Positions 47,150 to 60,203 are shown, counted from the first letter of the stretch. The stretch is 64,000 bases of DNA from Cinnamomum chago (GCA_038049695.1 CP142452.1:66407501-66471500); one strand, 5' to 3'. Notes: generated by a model not told the origin, from the letters alone. Made by a program: numbers and translations.

Positions 47150-48850
47150 ACCCCCTATCCTGCATCACTCGTCCCATTTTAAGTTTTTGAGTAAGTTTTG
47201 CAAATACAGTGTGGCATGAAAGGGCATGAGATTCCCTAGTCTATTTATACTAATTATGTTCAAACTAACATGGTACTTTAACATTATACATGATAAGTCC
47301 ATAAAACTGAATGTCATTCGCATCATTTCATTTAGATTTATGGACTTATGTAGGGTAATTTCATCGAATTGCATTGAATTTCATAAAATCATGCATTCGA
47401 GCATCCAAAGTTGATTTCAAGTAAATATCATTTAAATAAATAAAATTGCATGGTTTTATCGAAATCATTCCTTTTGGATTATCCTACTATCGCATAAAAT
47501 AACTTTTAATTCACATGTAAATTCATGGAGTTTCTTTACACCATTGTGTAGTACATGAAAAAATTGACCAATGTGGTATATATGCATGAGTTCAATTGGG
47601 CCCCATGTACTGCATGACATTTTTCTGCATGAAATAGTTCTAGCTGAATTTAATTTTATTATTTTTGTAGGAGAATTCAGCAGGATGAAGAAATTAAAGA
47701 GTTCAAGGGAAAAAGAATTTGAAGAGAAAATTGGAAGAACTTGGGACCCACACCACCTTGGGCGTGATCTCAAGGTGGGATGTCTCATGGGGCCCACTCT
47801 TGTTGCAACTAGAGCTCCAAACAATTTCCTATTTTGTAGGAAATTTGAATTTGAATTGAAGACAAAGAAGGAAAGAAATCTAGAGAAGCAAGAAAGGAAA
47901 GAAGAGAAGAAAAGGAGAGAAAATTTGCAGAAAAATCCAGCCATACATTGGACATCCAAGGGGGTCTCACCCAAGTGTTGCACGCCCCATGTGGGGCCTA
48001 TTTGAGCTACAAAATCTCAGATTTAATCTTTGGCAATTATTTTCCACCTTTGTGGGGTCCAAGATGAGAAATTTCCAAGAAGCACACAAGTGGGACCAAG
48101 ATTAGAAGGCTCTTGCACAACAAGAAATCCAAAATAGAAAGAACTCCTACAATCCCTTGTTTCTCTCCTCTCCTCTACTAAATTCTCTTAAAATTGGAGA
48201 CAAAGTAGGAAAAATTCCTAAAATCTCTCAAACTTGGACATCAAGCCAAGATTATTGCAAAAAACGTAAGAGGTGGGGGTTGGGATGTCCCACCCCATGT
48301 TTTGCAAACACCACATCCGTTCCTTTCTACGATTTCTTATTTTCCAAAAAAAACAAAATAAAATGAAATACCTAGAGACATCTAATGATAAAAATATAAT
48401 TGTAAGAGCCTAGAGGAATACTATCTCTCACTAAGAAACAATCCTGGCGGGAGATCTAAGTCATACGTATTTTTAGTCACTAGAGGCAACGGATCCGAAT
48501 CCTTGGATTACAATTCCACTGTAATCTGAATTTTGTCTTTTTAATTTCTGACTTTTTATTTATTTTCACAATTGTTTTAACTCTTTTTTTTTTGTTGGAT
48601 GCAGATAACTAGTTTAGGTTTTTAGCATATGGATTTTAGTTTAGGACTTTTTAATTGGTTGTAAACTTTGTAATTAATTTTAATTTTCAGATTAGTTGGC
48701 TGGTTGTATAGGTTTTCCTAGGTTAATTTTAGATTTTTCTAAGACAGGTACAAACTAGTGCATTCCGCTCCCAGTGGATCGACCTCGGACTCAACCGAGT
48801 AACTGCTTCGTGGCCTTGCACTTGAGATTGATGATCAATACAAATGTTCA
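47150..48850 (+). repeat. Athila-like LTR relic
   Basis: Parallels the LTR at 56.7-59.08 kb: a 'tttcata..atcatgcatt.gagcatc' segment (47375-47405), 'tgtaggagaa' (47669), and an end with 'gtggatcgacctcggactca' and 'ttgcacttg', as Athila LTRs have. No primer-binding site follows, and the borders are approximate. It lies next to the coiled-coil gene exons. Confidence 0.5.
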
Positions 48851-49601
48851 GTTTTGCATGTGAACAGCTGCACAACTTTCAACCTGTATACACTCACACA
48901 ACAGATGTCATGAAGTTAATCTTCAATTCAAATGGAATAAAAATAAGTTAGAGAGCAAATGATACCCAAACCCAGTTCTTCCAGAAAAGAAATGTAGAAT
49001 GGGGCCTTTAAAGTCATGACCCATATGTGGAAGATTGCTATCTCACACAGTTAGCTTTAGATAAAGAATGAGAGAGGAGTCTTAAAATTAACTATTGGTT
49101 AGTTGTAGACTGAATGAGATAAAATAGGGTAGAGTGAAAAATATGACCCTGGCACCAAAAGTTTGGTGACACAAATAATCATATGATCTACAGTTCGCAT
49201 CATGTATCTTCAAAAGTAACATGCATCCTCACAGGGTACACAGTAGAGAAGTGTATGATAGATGGTTGAGAAGTCTCCACTAATAAGGCGTTTTAATAAG
49301 AAACCAGTAGAAGGTGAACTACACCATCTAGTAAAAGAAAAGCTACCAGTATAGTAGAATATATGCCATTACTGCATCAATATGGTAAAAATATGAAGAG
49401 TGGAATAGAGAAGTGTCCGCTTAAGCTGGCAAAACAACACAAATTATTCAACAAGGTAAAATATAGAATCCAATCATAAACTATTAAAATCTTAATCCGA
49501 TCATTGCTGACAATGTACAGAGCAAAAAATTGGAGTAGGAAATAGGCAGCATGTCAATAAATATTGGATGTTTAAAAGGAACTCAGCAGAAGCTTTCTCA
49601 C

Positions 49602-50917
49602 CAATTCCTGACAAAGTTTATTGTTTTGCTGAATGGCAGAATTCTTCTCCTCAGTTAGCCTTGAAATTTGAGAGTTCACCTTCAAACATACCAGAAATGG
49701 ATTAAGTAGAACACTGTCATTTTTAGAAACAGATTACAGATAAAGCTCTGACTTCAACGAAGTGGAAGTTAATCAATAGCAAGTAAACTATGCACAAAGG
49801 AATGTTTGGCACTTCTTGGTAAGGTGTACAAAATGAAACTGCAACTGCAAAAGGTAATGAAGCCACTTGCAAATTATACAGAACAAAGACATCACCTGCA
49901 TTTTACTTTAGATATAGATACTATCACACAAATTGGAATGAGAGGAACACATGAATGCTACTGTCTGCATGCAGTATACAAAGAAAAGGACACTACTTCT
50001 GATAACTTTGTCATGTCCAATGTTGGCCATAAGTCAATATCGCACTTGGGAGAAAACCTAAAGTTACCTGTTTCTCGTTTTACTTAGTTTATCTTTTATT
50101 ATCTTCTAAATTTTCTTTACTTTTCTGTTAGGTAGAAAATGTCAGCTTTATTAACACAAAACAGGGATTACATGATGAGAAAGGATTCCTTAACTGACAT
50201 GAGAACAGTTGTTTTAGGAAGAAATTTTGCCCTTTTTTTGGAAAGATGAGTGCATATAAATTTGCAAATGGAGAGTACAATGCACAAGAGATGATCCAAA
50301 GCATAGTTCCATCGCAAATATTTTAGCAGTACACAAATATTCTTGTATTTTAGCAGTATGCAAAAATACCCATACACTCCTCCACTATAACGTGCAGATA
50401 CAGCGTAAATACAAATAGCCAGGAAAGGCTTCCAAAAGAGTTCTTTTAGCCTATATGCATAAATGACTCCAACAATTATATCCCAAGACATACAATTTAA
50501 TAATCACCTATAGCATCAAATATGTGGACAAAACTTCATGAAATTAGCAGTCAAACTCCATTACTATCACTTTCAATTTCAGAACCTGAATTTCAGCACA
50601 TTGAGATTTCAGATGCTTTCCTATGCGCGAACATGAGAATTTGGCATAGAAACTAGTACCTCAGATGTGCACCCATTTAGGACTTCCATGGCTTCACACC
50701 GAGTCTGGATCCCCTGTTTCGTCCAATCCACTATCGCCAACTGTGTAAAATCTTATGCCAGCTAATGCACCCTTTCAATTGCTTTCTTGGAATGAAAAAA
50801 ATCAAGGAAGAGATTTTATACAATTGGTGATTGTGGATTGGATGAACTAGTATGAACAGGGGATCCGGACTCTTTACACCATATGCTATTCGACACAACA
50901 GACCTTTCAAATGAGGA
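49602..50917 (-). CDS. Exons of an unnamed coiled-coil protein gene
   Basis: Three consecutive exon-like segments with GT-AG borders lie on the minus strand. 50660-50917, now split by a MITE, reads SSFERSVVSNSIW... to MEVLNGCTSE. 50586-50615 reads HLKSQCAEIQ (acceptor could instead lie at 50620). 49602-49679 reads VNSQISRLTEEKNSA, then IQQNNKLCQEL. Together they form a continuous, heptad-rich, charged coiled coil, which is unlikely by chance. I do not recognise the family. Further exons downstream (below 49.6 kb) and most upstream ones were not found, and the Athila-like relic starts within 0.8 kb, so the gene may be truncated or have long introns. Confidence 0.5.
50701..50872. mobile_element. 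Foldback MITE inserted in a putative exon, 172 bp
   Basis: Nearly its whole length is an inverted repeat: GAGTCTGGATCCCCTG at the left pairs with GAGTCCGGATCCCCTG read from the right, and about 60 bp per arm match with small gaps. The flanks TTCACACC (50693-50700) and TTTACACC (50873-50880) are an 8-bp target duplication with one mismatch, hAT-like. Without it and one target copy, the surrounding minus-strand segment is a 78-bp open exon. Confidence 0.75.
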
Positions 50918-50923
50918 CTGAGA

Positions 50924-51518
50924 GAGAAGAATGGCAAGCCAGAGTTGAAAAATCAGTAGACAACTTAAATTGTGATGAGAATGGCACCTAAATTAGAACA
51001 AAAATCAACCACAAAAATATAGAGAAAAAAGAATTCCAAGGCTCCCTTAATCCCATAGATCCCCACAACTGTCACCTTTTGAGAGCCATAACTTTGCATG
51101 TCCTTTTTTTCTAGAATAAAAAATAATAGTATTAATTAAGAAAGGAGTCCAAACATGGTAGAAAAGAAAGGAACCAGAAACAAATGTATGTATAAGAGCA
51201 TTGAACCCCACTCACAAAACAAATTACAAAAGAGAGGCCTTCGAAGGACAGATTCTATGAAAACCCAGATGACATTTTGACAAATATGAAACCAAGCATG
51301 AAAAAAAAAGAAAAAAAAAGAAAAAAAAAAAGAAAGAAACTTACACTTGACCAGTCACTGACTAAAGTGTGTAATTTGTGAAATTCTGTAATCGATCTAT
51401 GATTATTCCCCAAAAAAACATGAAAAAAAGTATTCTGATTTGGTTAGATTGCAATGATATTTAGCATATGTAAGGATAATAAAAGAAGAGAAGGTCAGCC
51501 CTAAAATGGTTCACATAA
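50924..51518. other. Probable intron of the coiled-coil gene
   Basis: AT-rich, with a poly-A-rich tract at about 51.30-51.34 kb. No further exon recognised. Confidence 0.35.
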
Positions 51519-52890
51519 TGTAATACCCCGACCCCGTGATTAAGTGATTAGATACTAATTAATCTTGATTAGTGGTTAATTAATTAGTTTTGCATGTTGG
51601 ATTAGTGATTGGAGATGTTTTGAGTGGTTTTGGACCTAATTAAGGGTTTAGAAGCACATTTTCGTAAATGTGGGAGGATGTGAGGGTTGTTTACAATTTC
51701 AGAAAATTAGTGGAATTGGGCCCACTGGATAGAGAGTGTAGTTGGGAGAAACTTTCGTGGTTGGGTTGAGTCATCTTGAGGTCCAGAATTCCTTATAAAG
51801 CCCATTTGCCTCATGTTTGGAACCAAAAGCACTTCCTTGTAAATACTCAAAACTCACTTAACCTATATAAATCCCAGCCATCATCTGTTCATTTCATTCC
51901 TCCATCAATTTCTCTCATCTTTCTCTTCTCTTCCTCATTTCTTCTCCTTCCTTGCAAGCAAATTGGCCAAGAACTTCTCCATTTCAGCTAGTGATTCTAC
52001 CAAGGTCAAGAACCTCTCACCATTGCTCACCTTCTTCTCCATCAAGCTTCCTTCTCCCTCTATTTCTTCTTGTTGAACCCAATTGGTAAAACATTTCCTC
52101 TCCAAATCCCTTTCTGTCCTTTAGACATGAGTTCTAATTGTTAGGATCTTTGCATGCTAGCTTTCTCAGCCCCAATCCCTTTGGTCTATTGTGTAGGAGG
52201 CCTCTATAGGGTTAGAAATTGGGGATTTATGTGGAGAGCTTGAGACCTAGAGGAGAATGGTGGATTTTGAGGGAGTTCAGTTTAGATCAGACCTAACACA
52301 AGTAAACATGTATAATTTCATTACATGCATGCTCTATTCTGTTGAGTCCATGTATGCTCCATGATTAGATACCCAATTTAAGCTCATTGGTGTGTTTTTG
52401 GCTAATTTCACATTATGGAAATTAGGAATTATATAATGCCTTAGTGTAACCTAATTAGGGCTCTATATGCTCTTACTTCTGTAGTTTTAGACCCTTATGT
52501 TGATAGGGAGAAAGACCCCTTGAACCAAATTAGGTTCAGATTTTATTGCTGCAAATTCGGTGGCTCGAAGAATGCCTTCGGTCTCCCAACCAGAATACTC
52601 ATTTTTGACATGAAACTTGATTTTTGTATGTCGAGTTCTTTGGGGGCCTGAAGAGATCCTTTGGTGGCCTGAAGGGGTCCTTCGGCATCCCGAATAATGG
52701 CTAAGGCAGCCCAACCAGAGAATACCCATTTTTCCGAGTTCCAATTGGGACAAATTTGGGTGCCCGAACCTGGACCTCCGCCGCTCGATGAACCCAGGTT
52801 TCTGAAGGCCTTTTTACCTAGAATTTAGAGCTAGTTTGAGACCCATTGAACTTGCCCAACCTTATTAACACGTGAGACCTTAGTAGGTGG
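51519..52890 (+). repeat. Tekay/Del-like LTR fragment
   Basis: Starts TGTAATACCCCGACCC, the typical opening of Tekay/Del LTRs, and continues with 'attaattagttttgcatg' and 'aagggtttagaagcacattttcgtaaa'. A GC-richer part at 52.55-52.80 kb has repeats of 'tcggt'/'cccaaccagagaatac'. The 3' end is not found, so it is incomplete or diverged. Confidence 0.55.
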
Positions 52891-54841
52891 TGTTTTGAGC
52901 TAATATTCACTTACAGTTTGCCTAGCGTTTTGTGTAGAGCTTATATTCACCTTCACTCTAATTTCAAATGTGTCCGAACTCTAATCACCTCACTTGGGGC
53001 TGAAACACATGTTTCCATCAACCAAATGAAACTAACTTCCTATCAAGACCTCATCCATTATTACAGCCTACAGATCAAATGTTCTTGGGTAAACATTCCC
53101 ATGTTGCAATGATGGCATACCCCAACATAGAAGTGCATAAAATGGAAAATACAGAAGACAGCTAAAAGGTGTAAAAGAAAAAAATGGATATCAAGATGTT
53201 CCAACCAGGAAGTCAAGAAAGTTACTGACTCTAATTCACACTTCTTTAACACACACTGGTCACATATGAATAGATCCCAAGTACACAAGGAATTGCAAAA
53301 GAATTTGAGGAAGAAAATCCTGGTCAGAAAGTAACCGATCTCGATTTTATCATCATGGAGATTGGGCTTCCAGAAAGGCTTCTCATCAAAAGCTCAACTC
53401 AGTGCTTGGCAAAGGTCACCGAGGTGCTTCTACCAAAAGCACTGCAGAAGTGCTAGAGAGAATGCCTCAAGGAGTGCCCAAATGTCTGATTTGGCTAAAA
53501 ATGCATCATCCCAGGATTATTTTAAGAACTAAATTCCCATTTTTTGTTACTTATTAAAAAAGAATCTGCACTGAGTACTCTTTGAAAACCAATAATGCAC
53601 GTGTTTTGATGTTTACAACAAAGGTTAAGCACACTGCACACCTAACAAGTTGACAGCTAAGGAATTATTTAACAGAAACATAACTCAGATACAGAATGAA
53701 ACCATGAAATAAAAGCAGTCCAATTAAAATGTTCTTCACCACCCATTGAATGATCATCATCATTACACACCTCAAAGAATGAACATCACAACTCATTAGA
53801 AAATAATAAACTGACCACACGAATGAAATGAAAAAAGGGGGAAAAAGTTCTTTTAGTGTAAAATGACTTTACAAGGATAAATATTCATCAAGCTATCACT
53901 AGTCACATAATGCATGTCTCTCCTTTCTTCAATTCAACATGCTGCGAAGTGACAACAACCGTTAAATGATCAAAATCCAGTAATAGTTAAGAGACAAAAC
54001 AAAACTATATAAGACAGAAATACATGGAAAAAACGGTGGGATGTTTTACATTTAGACAAAAATAAGAATTATTTACCCTACCCTTTTCGCCTTCATGGAA
54101 ATGATGAATCATGTGCCCGACCCCTGTACTGCATTTTACAACCCTAGTTGGTACCCTATGTTAACACATGAGGGTCCCACATTCTTTCCCATGGAAGGAA
54201 AAAACGTGAAGAAGTCCCTACAATCAATTCACATAGGGTTCCACTATCCATTCTTGTAATCCCAGCAACCAAATGTGAAAAATGACACAAACCCAAAGTT
54301 GATCCCCTGGTTTCCACGCATGTAAAGTAATATGCAGGTGGTTGCTAGCATGAAAAACACTTGTCTGAAATGAAACAGCAAATTCCACAAACAACGTAAG
54401 TTAAAGCACATTAGATACAAGAGAGGTGTATCCATTTATTAGTCATCTACCAAAAATTAACTCTACTGTTCATTGATAGTCATCCAACTAAACAATAATA
54501 AGAAAAAACCAGTAAACCAAAAGCTCCTAATCATCACTTCAGATCAATTAGAGTATCACACAATACAGCAAACAAACACATCATGGAGGGAAGCCCCTGT
54601 TAGAAAAACAAAGGGTCAGGAAAGAAATAGGCCACTGGTCCACAATCACAGTCTACAAAAGTGGTTCTACCAGATAAGACCTAATTTTCATGAGTTTATA
54701 TAGCATCACTGGTATCTTTGAGTATAGCATCAAGAACCCATATCTTGGGGACCAGAAAATCCCTAGTCCAAAAGAAGAAACTGTGGCAGGAAGAGGAAAG
54801 AGGATCCATAAAAACCATTCCAACAGGCATCGATCGAGCTC
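52891..54841. other. Intron-like or intergenic DNA
   Basis: No exon with good borders was found. It may be intron of the minus-strand coiled-coil gene if the exon near 54.86 kb belongs to that gene. Confidence 0.35.
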
Positions 54842-54848
54842 TTCTTAC

Positions 54849-54864
54849 CTGAGGATGTGTCCAT
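54849..54864 (-). CDS. Possible first coding exon (MDTSS...)
   Basis: On the minus strand an ATG (54864-54862) is followed by a short reading frame MDTSS ending at a strong donor, TCAG|GTAAGAAG (54849/54848). It is preceded by sequence that could be a 5' UTR. It could be the start of the coiled-coil gene whose exons lie at 49.6-50.9 kb, but no linking exon was found. Confidence 0.25.
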
Positions 54865-54959
54865 CGAAATGCCTACCGAAACCAAAGAAACATACCAAGC
54901 AAATACGAAACCCCCGGAAAGACCGTCCTTATTGCAGGTGGGTTTTGAGCAACTTCTTA

Positions 54960-55820
54960 TTTGATATTTAGATATAAGCCCCTGCAGTTTTTGACGATTG
55001 CAAGAGTCAGCTATTATTTATTTATTTATAGATAACAACCTACTTTAACATGAAAAATATGAGAGAACCAGAGGGCAATTTTTTTTTTTTTTTAAGTGGG
55101 TGGTTTTCAAATAAATTTTTAATAATCCAGGATATCCCCAGCCCAGCCCAACCCAACCCAACCCAACCCAAGAGCCTTTGGCTTTAAGTCAGATGGACAT
55201 TCGGTTATGGATGGCTGAAAATTGATACCTAGGTGCAATCAATTTTACCATAATATATGAATTTTATTGGATTTAGCAACAATCGAAGCATATTGCGGGT
55301 GCTATTTTTTATCATAATCGCTCAAATTTAATGCTTTTGTGTTATCGCTTAGATTTCTTCTTAATCACATTAGATTTGAAAGAAATTATCTTTTTAAGAC
55401 ATAATTATAATTTTTTCTCTTCGATTAATCGAGGAATAGACCATTAATCACGGATTGAGGTAGCTGAATAGTAGTTTTAAATTTATAGAGGCAGCTATTG
55501 TCGGAAAAAAGGCCAAGGCCGACCATGATTTGCAACTCTCAAACAATCTAGAGAGTAAATTAAAAATCATGAAAAAAAGGCATTTCATAAAAGCAACCCT
55601 TCACATTGCTTGGGACTTAAACAATCATCAATTTATGGACATTTAAATAGTCTATTGTTGATTCATAATTCTCTTAAAGAGAGCAGGCAATGTATCAAAT
55701 GATAGGGGGGTTTACGGAAAAAAAAAGCCCCTTATATATAACGATGGAGGGACCAAGTATTTTATATTAATGCGTGAAGGCCTCCTGCTAGTTCTCTCTC
55801 TCTCTTTACTTTTTTGTACT
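54960..55820. other. Intergenic / upstream DNA
   Basis: AT-rich, with a CCCAA/CCCAG pentanucleotide repeat at 55137-55170. No gene seen. Confidence 0.45.
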
Positions 55821-55823
55821 TAA

Positions 55824-55827
55824 CTAG
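55824..55827 (-). other. Possible Helitron 3' terminus, minus orientation
   Basis: On the minus strand the sequence ends GGGGCAATATTGCTAG|T, with the palindrome GCAATATTGC just before CTAG. This resembles the end at 22006-22009 (TTTTGCTAG|T). The element body would lie at higher coordinates; its 5' end was not found. Confidence 0.3.
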
Positions 55828-56234
55828 CAATATTGCCCCATATTCATGTCAGATATAAATCCCTAGCAAAAACCCCCTCTTATATTTTCCACCTATTTTC
55901 CCAAACCATTTCATTGTTTTCTCGTAGCACAAACTACCATTGGGATGTATATAACAAGAATTGTAATGAAAACTTTAAAGTATATAAATCAATGTTTATG
56001 ATAATTTATTGGACTGTGGTAATTTTTTTGTTACCCTAGGCTCTAATCCTTATATTCCTCCAAAGTATTACTCTTGAGTTGGGAGTGAGTTGGCTTATTA
56101 CTTAGACTGAACCACCCTAGTTGCAAGTTTACAATTTAGATTGAATTCGTGTTTCAAAATTTTCGACCATCAATCCTATGTTATATGAATTGTCATAAAT
56201 TAATAGCCGTCTAAAATAACAAACCCAAAATAGT

Positions 56235-56460
56235 ATGAAAGACCTTTGTTAGCTTATTTCCCTCTCTCTCCCCATTCAAAGTATGCATCTCTTCTTTCTC
56301 TCTTGATTCCTCCCAATCAAAGTATGCATATCTTCTTTCTTTCTACCGTTGTTAGCTTACTTCCCTCTCTCACCCCTTACCCTTTGTTAGCTCAATTCCC
56401 TCTCTCCCCAATCAAAGGACCCAAATATCAATTGCCAAACACTACATGGTGGATAACCTC
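56235..56460. repeat. Pyrimidine-rich imperfect repeats
   Basis: Repeated 'ttgttagcttatttccctct' and 'aatcaaagtatgcat' pieces occur three to four times in a CT-rich stretch. It may belong to the Helitron-like element ending at 55824. Confidence 0.6.
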
Positions 56461-56689
56461 CACAAGCTTCTAACACAAGAATACAACATATGCGTACAAT
56501 ACCTCCCTTTTGCCACATAGCAGCTTCCTAATCCCTTTTATCTTTTAGACTTCGCCCTTGTTTGGCATCACTATTTTTTTTCCTCTATTTCTCAAAATCT
56601 CTAGGAGGAAAATAATAAAAGGTAGGCGAACAATGTTTTTGCCCATTTACGCCCCAATCTGTTTTTTCCCCCCCGCAAAATCTAGGAGT

Positions 56690-57345
56690 CTAAATCGAGA
56701 TCCAAACTGTTAGAAATGTTCACAAGATAAAACACGGCAATGACACAAGATTTCAGCCGTTGGATCATAACCAAACACGAGATATGTGCAAAAAAGTGAG
56801 TCATTTGATGCAATTTTCTGGAATCTGTGGGCCCAAACATAAAATCCACGCCGTTAGATCTCTTTGGAAGGCTGAAAATGACTATATGGTCAACTATCAA
56901 GGCTTGATACCTTGTGGATCTCAAGATACTTGCAAAATAATATCAACCATTGATATATTGCGCTCGATATTGGATTTGTCCATGAGCAATAATGTTTATA
57001 AATATATAATTTTTGGTGTAAATCAAGATCCAAACCGGTGAGAATGTCAAAAAGATTAAACAGGGCCATGACACTAATTTTCAGCAGTTGGATCATCTCC
57101 AATATCAAGATACGTGCAAAGAACGTGAGCCATTGGATGTAATTTTCTGGTTTATGTAGGCCCCAAACACAAGATCTAAACGTTAGATATCTTTGGAAGG
57201 TTGAACATGGCCATAGGGTCAATTTTCAAAGCTTGATACCTTGTGGGTCACGAAAGATTTATGAAAAATTATCAACCATTGATATAATTAAAAAGTCTAT
57301 TTGATAAATCCACAAAATTGTAGCTTTCATTCATCATTTTATATG
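56690..57345. repeat. About 330-bp diverged tandem duplication (in the Athila LTR)
   Basis: 'gatccaaactgttagaaatg' at 56698 recurs as 'gatccaaaccggtgagaatg' at 57027, and both units continue through 'gttggatcat', 'cgttagat.tctttggaagg' and 'gcttgataccttgtgg'. The copies are well diverged. Confidence 0.75.
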
Positions 57346-59081
57346 CATTTGTGAACTTAATTAGATTAATTGCATAGAATTACACTTAATTTCATGATTT
57401 CATGCATTTGAGCATCAAAGTTGGAATTTTAGTCAAATTTGATCAAAATTCATTACATTACATGACTTTTGTGAAATTAGGGATTTTCATCTCATTCATC
57501 ACCCAAAAATTAGTTTTTTTTTAGCTTCACTAATGCATACCTGCTAATTTTGACACTATGTGTTATTTTTGGAAAGTTGGATATTTTTGGTGCATTAATA
57601 GGCATGTAGGTTCCCATGCATAGTCAATCTAGATTCTTTACACTTGATTATTATTGACATTATTTAATTTTATTTATGTAGGAGAAATCAAGAGTGGGAC
57701 CTGCACTGGTGAAACTTGAAGAGAGATCAAAGGCGGGATGCCCTTCATAAAAGAAAGAGAAAATTGGAAACTTTGCAAGGAGAGTTGACTAGTCAAAGTT
57801 GTAAGTGAGGAAGCGTGCCAAATATGGGAAGATAATCAAATAAAAAGCAAATAAAGAGTCCAAACATATCTTGAACATCCAACATGGGTCCCACACACCC
57901 CATTGCATGCCAAACATAGAAGTTCCCTTAATTGCACAATTATTTTTGGATTTTTCAGGGGAAGCAAATTGAAATGGTCATAACTTTCAACCCGAGTGTC
58001 GGATTAGTGCAATCTACATACCGTTGGAAAGCTATTTTCGAGTAGATATCCGTTGAGCCCAAGAGCTATATCGAGGGAGATATGACCTCCGGAAATTGGC
58101 TATTATAATTCTATGCGGGAATTTAAAAAAAAATTCAAAATTGGCAACATAAGAGATGTTTGAGGAATTCAATTTGACAAGACTTGGAGTCCAAGAGACC
58201 ACACTTATAACAAATCCTCTTCAATTCAAATTCTTTCCAAGTGTGAAGCCTAACTTGCGACCTAAGCAAGAAATCTTTACCAATAAGGAAACAAGTCCTA
58301 AAAGAGAGGAGATTCTTTGCTAAAAAGGAGGTATCAACATCTATAAAGCCTTTCTTCACCAAGCATCTCAATACAGCCCTCTCTTATATTCCTTTCTTCT
58401 TTTCCATTAGTTTATTTTTATTTTTGGTAGCCTTGGACCATGTCTAAGGATTTATTTTGAAGGAGAAAATTTGTGAAGGAGAAGTTGTAAAGATGCAATT
58501 TTTAATGATAAATCAAGAAGCATTCTTTGCAATGGCGGGCTAATTTTCTTGATTAGAGTTATGGATGAAGGTAAGTAATTGTCTTTTTATTTGTTTAGTA
58601 ATTCTAATTTGTGTTCCATGATTATGTGCTTAATGATTATTAGGCTTGTCTTTGTGCCCTACGCTTCCTTTTGATCGTTTATTTTTATTTTTTTATGAGA
58701 TGAAGGAAGTCTTAAGTTTTGAATTTTTTATGATTAAAAAGGGACTTTAAAAGTTAAATTTTCCATATTAAAAACATTGATTTGTCTTTGATTTGAAGTA
58801 AAAATTGGAACAAGTTAGGGTTACTTGATAAATAATTGGTGGATGCTTATTGGATTCCTATGCTCTAATCACCTTTATTAATTGGTAGATTTCGAATTTC
58901 TAAATTAGTTGCTTATTTTTATATCTAAAAACTCAAAACTTTTCTTAATTGTTAGTTAATTAGTTTTCTTAATTTAAAAGTTTCTTTAATTAGCTCCTTG
59001 TGGGTTTGATCCGTTCTTGCCACTGTCTCATCTAGACACCCGTGCACTTGTGGTATTTTATGATTGATAAAGATCACATCA
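56690..59081 (+). repeat. Athila 5' LTR (Ty3/gypsy)
   Basis: Ends at ...GATCACATCA (59081), directly before an Athila-type primer-binding site. The left border is not fixed; the diverged 330-bp duplication is taken as its 5' part. It parallels the relic at 47.15-48.85 kb. Confidence 0.6.
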
Positions 59082-59087
59082 AGTTTT

Positions 59088-59105
59088 TGGCGCCGTTGCC
59101 GGGGA
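59088..59105 (+). other. Athila-type primer-binding site
   Basis: TGGCGCCGTTGCCGGGGA, the well-known Athila primer-binding sequence (tRNA-Asp type), a few bases after the LTR end. Confidence 0.88.
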
Positions 59106-59963
59106 GCCAATTTGAAAATAATCTTTTAGTTAGTATTTCTAGCATTATTTGTTCATATCATAGCTTACTTTTTAGTTAGTTGCATTAATAACTTGCATTA
59201 AATTTAGTTTTTGTGTTTCCTAATGATTGTGGTTACTGTTTTTCAAGTTTTTGTTGCTGTTCTTTAATTAATTTTCGGACTGATTTCAAGTGGTTACATA
59301 GAAGACAAATTTCAATACTATTTTTTTGACAGATTTGGTTTGGTTTTTTCCCAAAAGTTCGCACTTTGAAAACCAGTCAAACAGACTCTTTTTGACTTGA
59401 AATTTGGGTGGATTGGACTTTGGTATACTGACTTTGAACCATTAAAATTTCAGAAAGAAATACGTTCTGGAAGTCCAACTTTTAGTGCCGTGAATAGGGC
59501 CAATCAGTCAGGCAGATTTTGCAATCAGTATAAAAACTGGTTCAAGTAGCCAACTTCATTATAGCATAACTTCTTCGTCTTTTATCGGTTTTTTTTTTGT
59601 TTGTTTGTTTCTTGCATACTAGGAGATTACATCCTAGTCATTGCTATCAGATTTTGATTAATACAAGTGGGTCATACAGATCTGTAAACTTGGGCCTGTG
59701 CAACAGGTCCCAACACTTAGAATTTTTTCAGCACTTGACAAGAAGGTCTTCATTTAACTTAGGACTGCATTAGGAGTTTTAGAAGTGCATCTTTCATTCA
59801 AATTGCAGTAGTTTAGGGTTGTGAAATTTAGATTAGGTTTATTTTTCAATTTAGGAGTTTTATTGAGAATTGTTAGCTATATTTAGTAGATTATTTAGAT
59901 CTAACACTTTAGTTGTTTTCTTTGAGGTTACATTCTGAATTTTGAAGGACTCTAAAAGGAAGG
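59106..59963 (+). mobile_element. Athila internal leader, broken off
   Basis: Non-coding leader sequence after the primer-binding site. No gag is reached before a copia-type LTR starts at 59964. The rest of the Athila copy is not in this window. Confidence 0.55.
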
Positions 59964-60203
59964 AATGTTGGAAATTTATACTAAAAACATACTTTATGTA
60001 TTTGTCTTTGACTGATTCATTTTTAGTATATTTTGTCTTCTCATCTTACTGAGATTTTATATGGGCAAATGGTTGCATTATTAATTATTATGCATGTGAG
60101 TTTCCTTTATTCTATAAAGTAGACAAATTGGTGTGTAGAGTTTTACTTACACACGGAAGACTTATTTGTCGGTTCTTATGGAATATAAGTTGTTGTTCAC
60201 AAT

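Noticed and set aside
47465-48005. Open frames of 172 codons (minus) and 144 codons (plus)
   Set aside because: Both lie in the Athila-like LTR relic, overlap each other on opposite strands, and show no domain.
54244-54435. Minus-strand frame with a hydrophobic stretch near 54.3 kb, considered as an exon of the coiled-coil gene
   Set aside because: The candidate acceptor and donor do not give a phase-consistent exon and the composition does not match the coiled coil.
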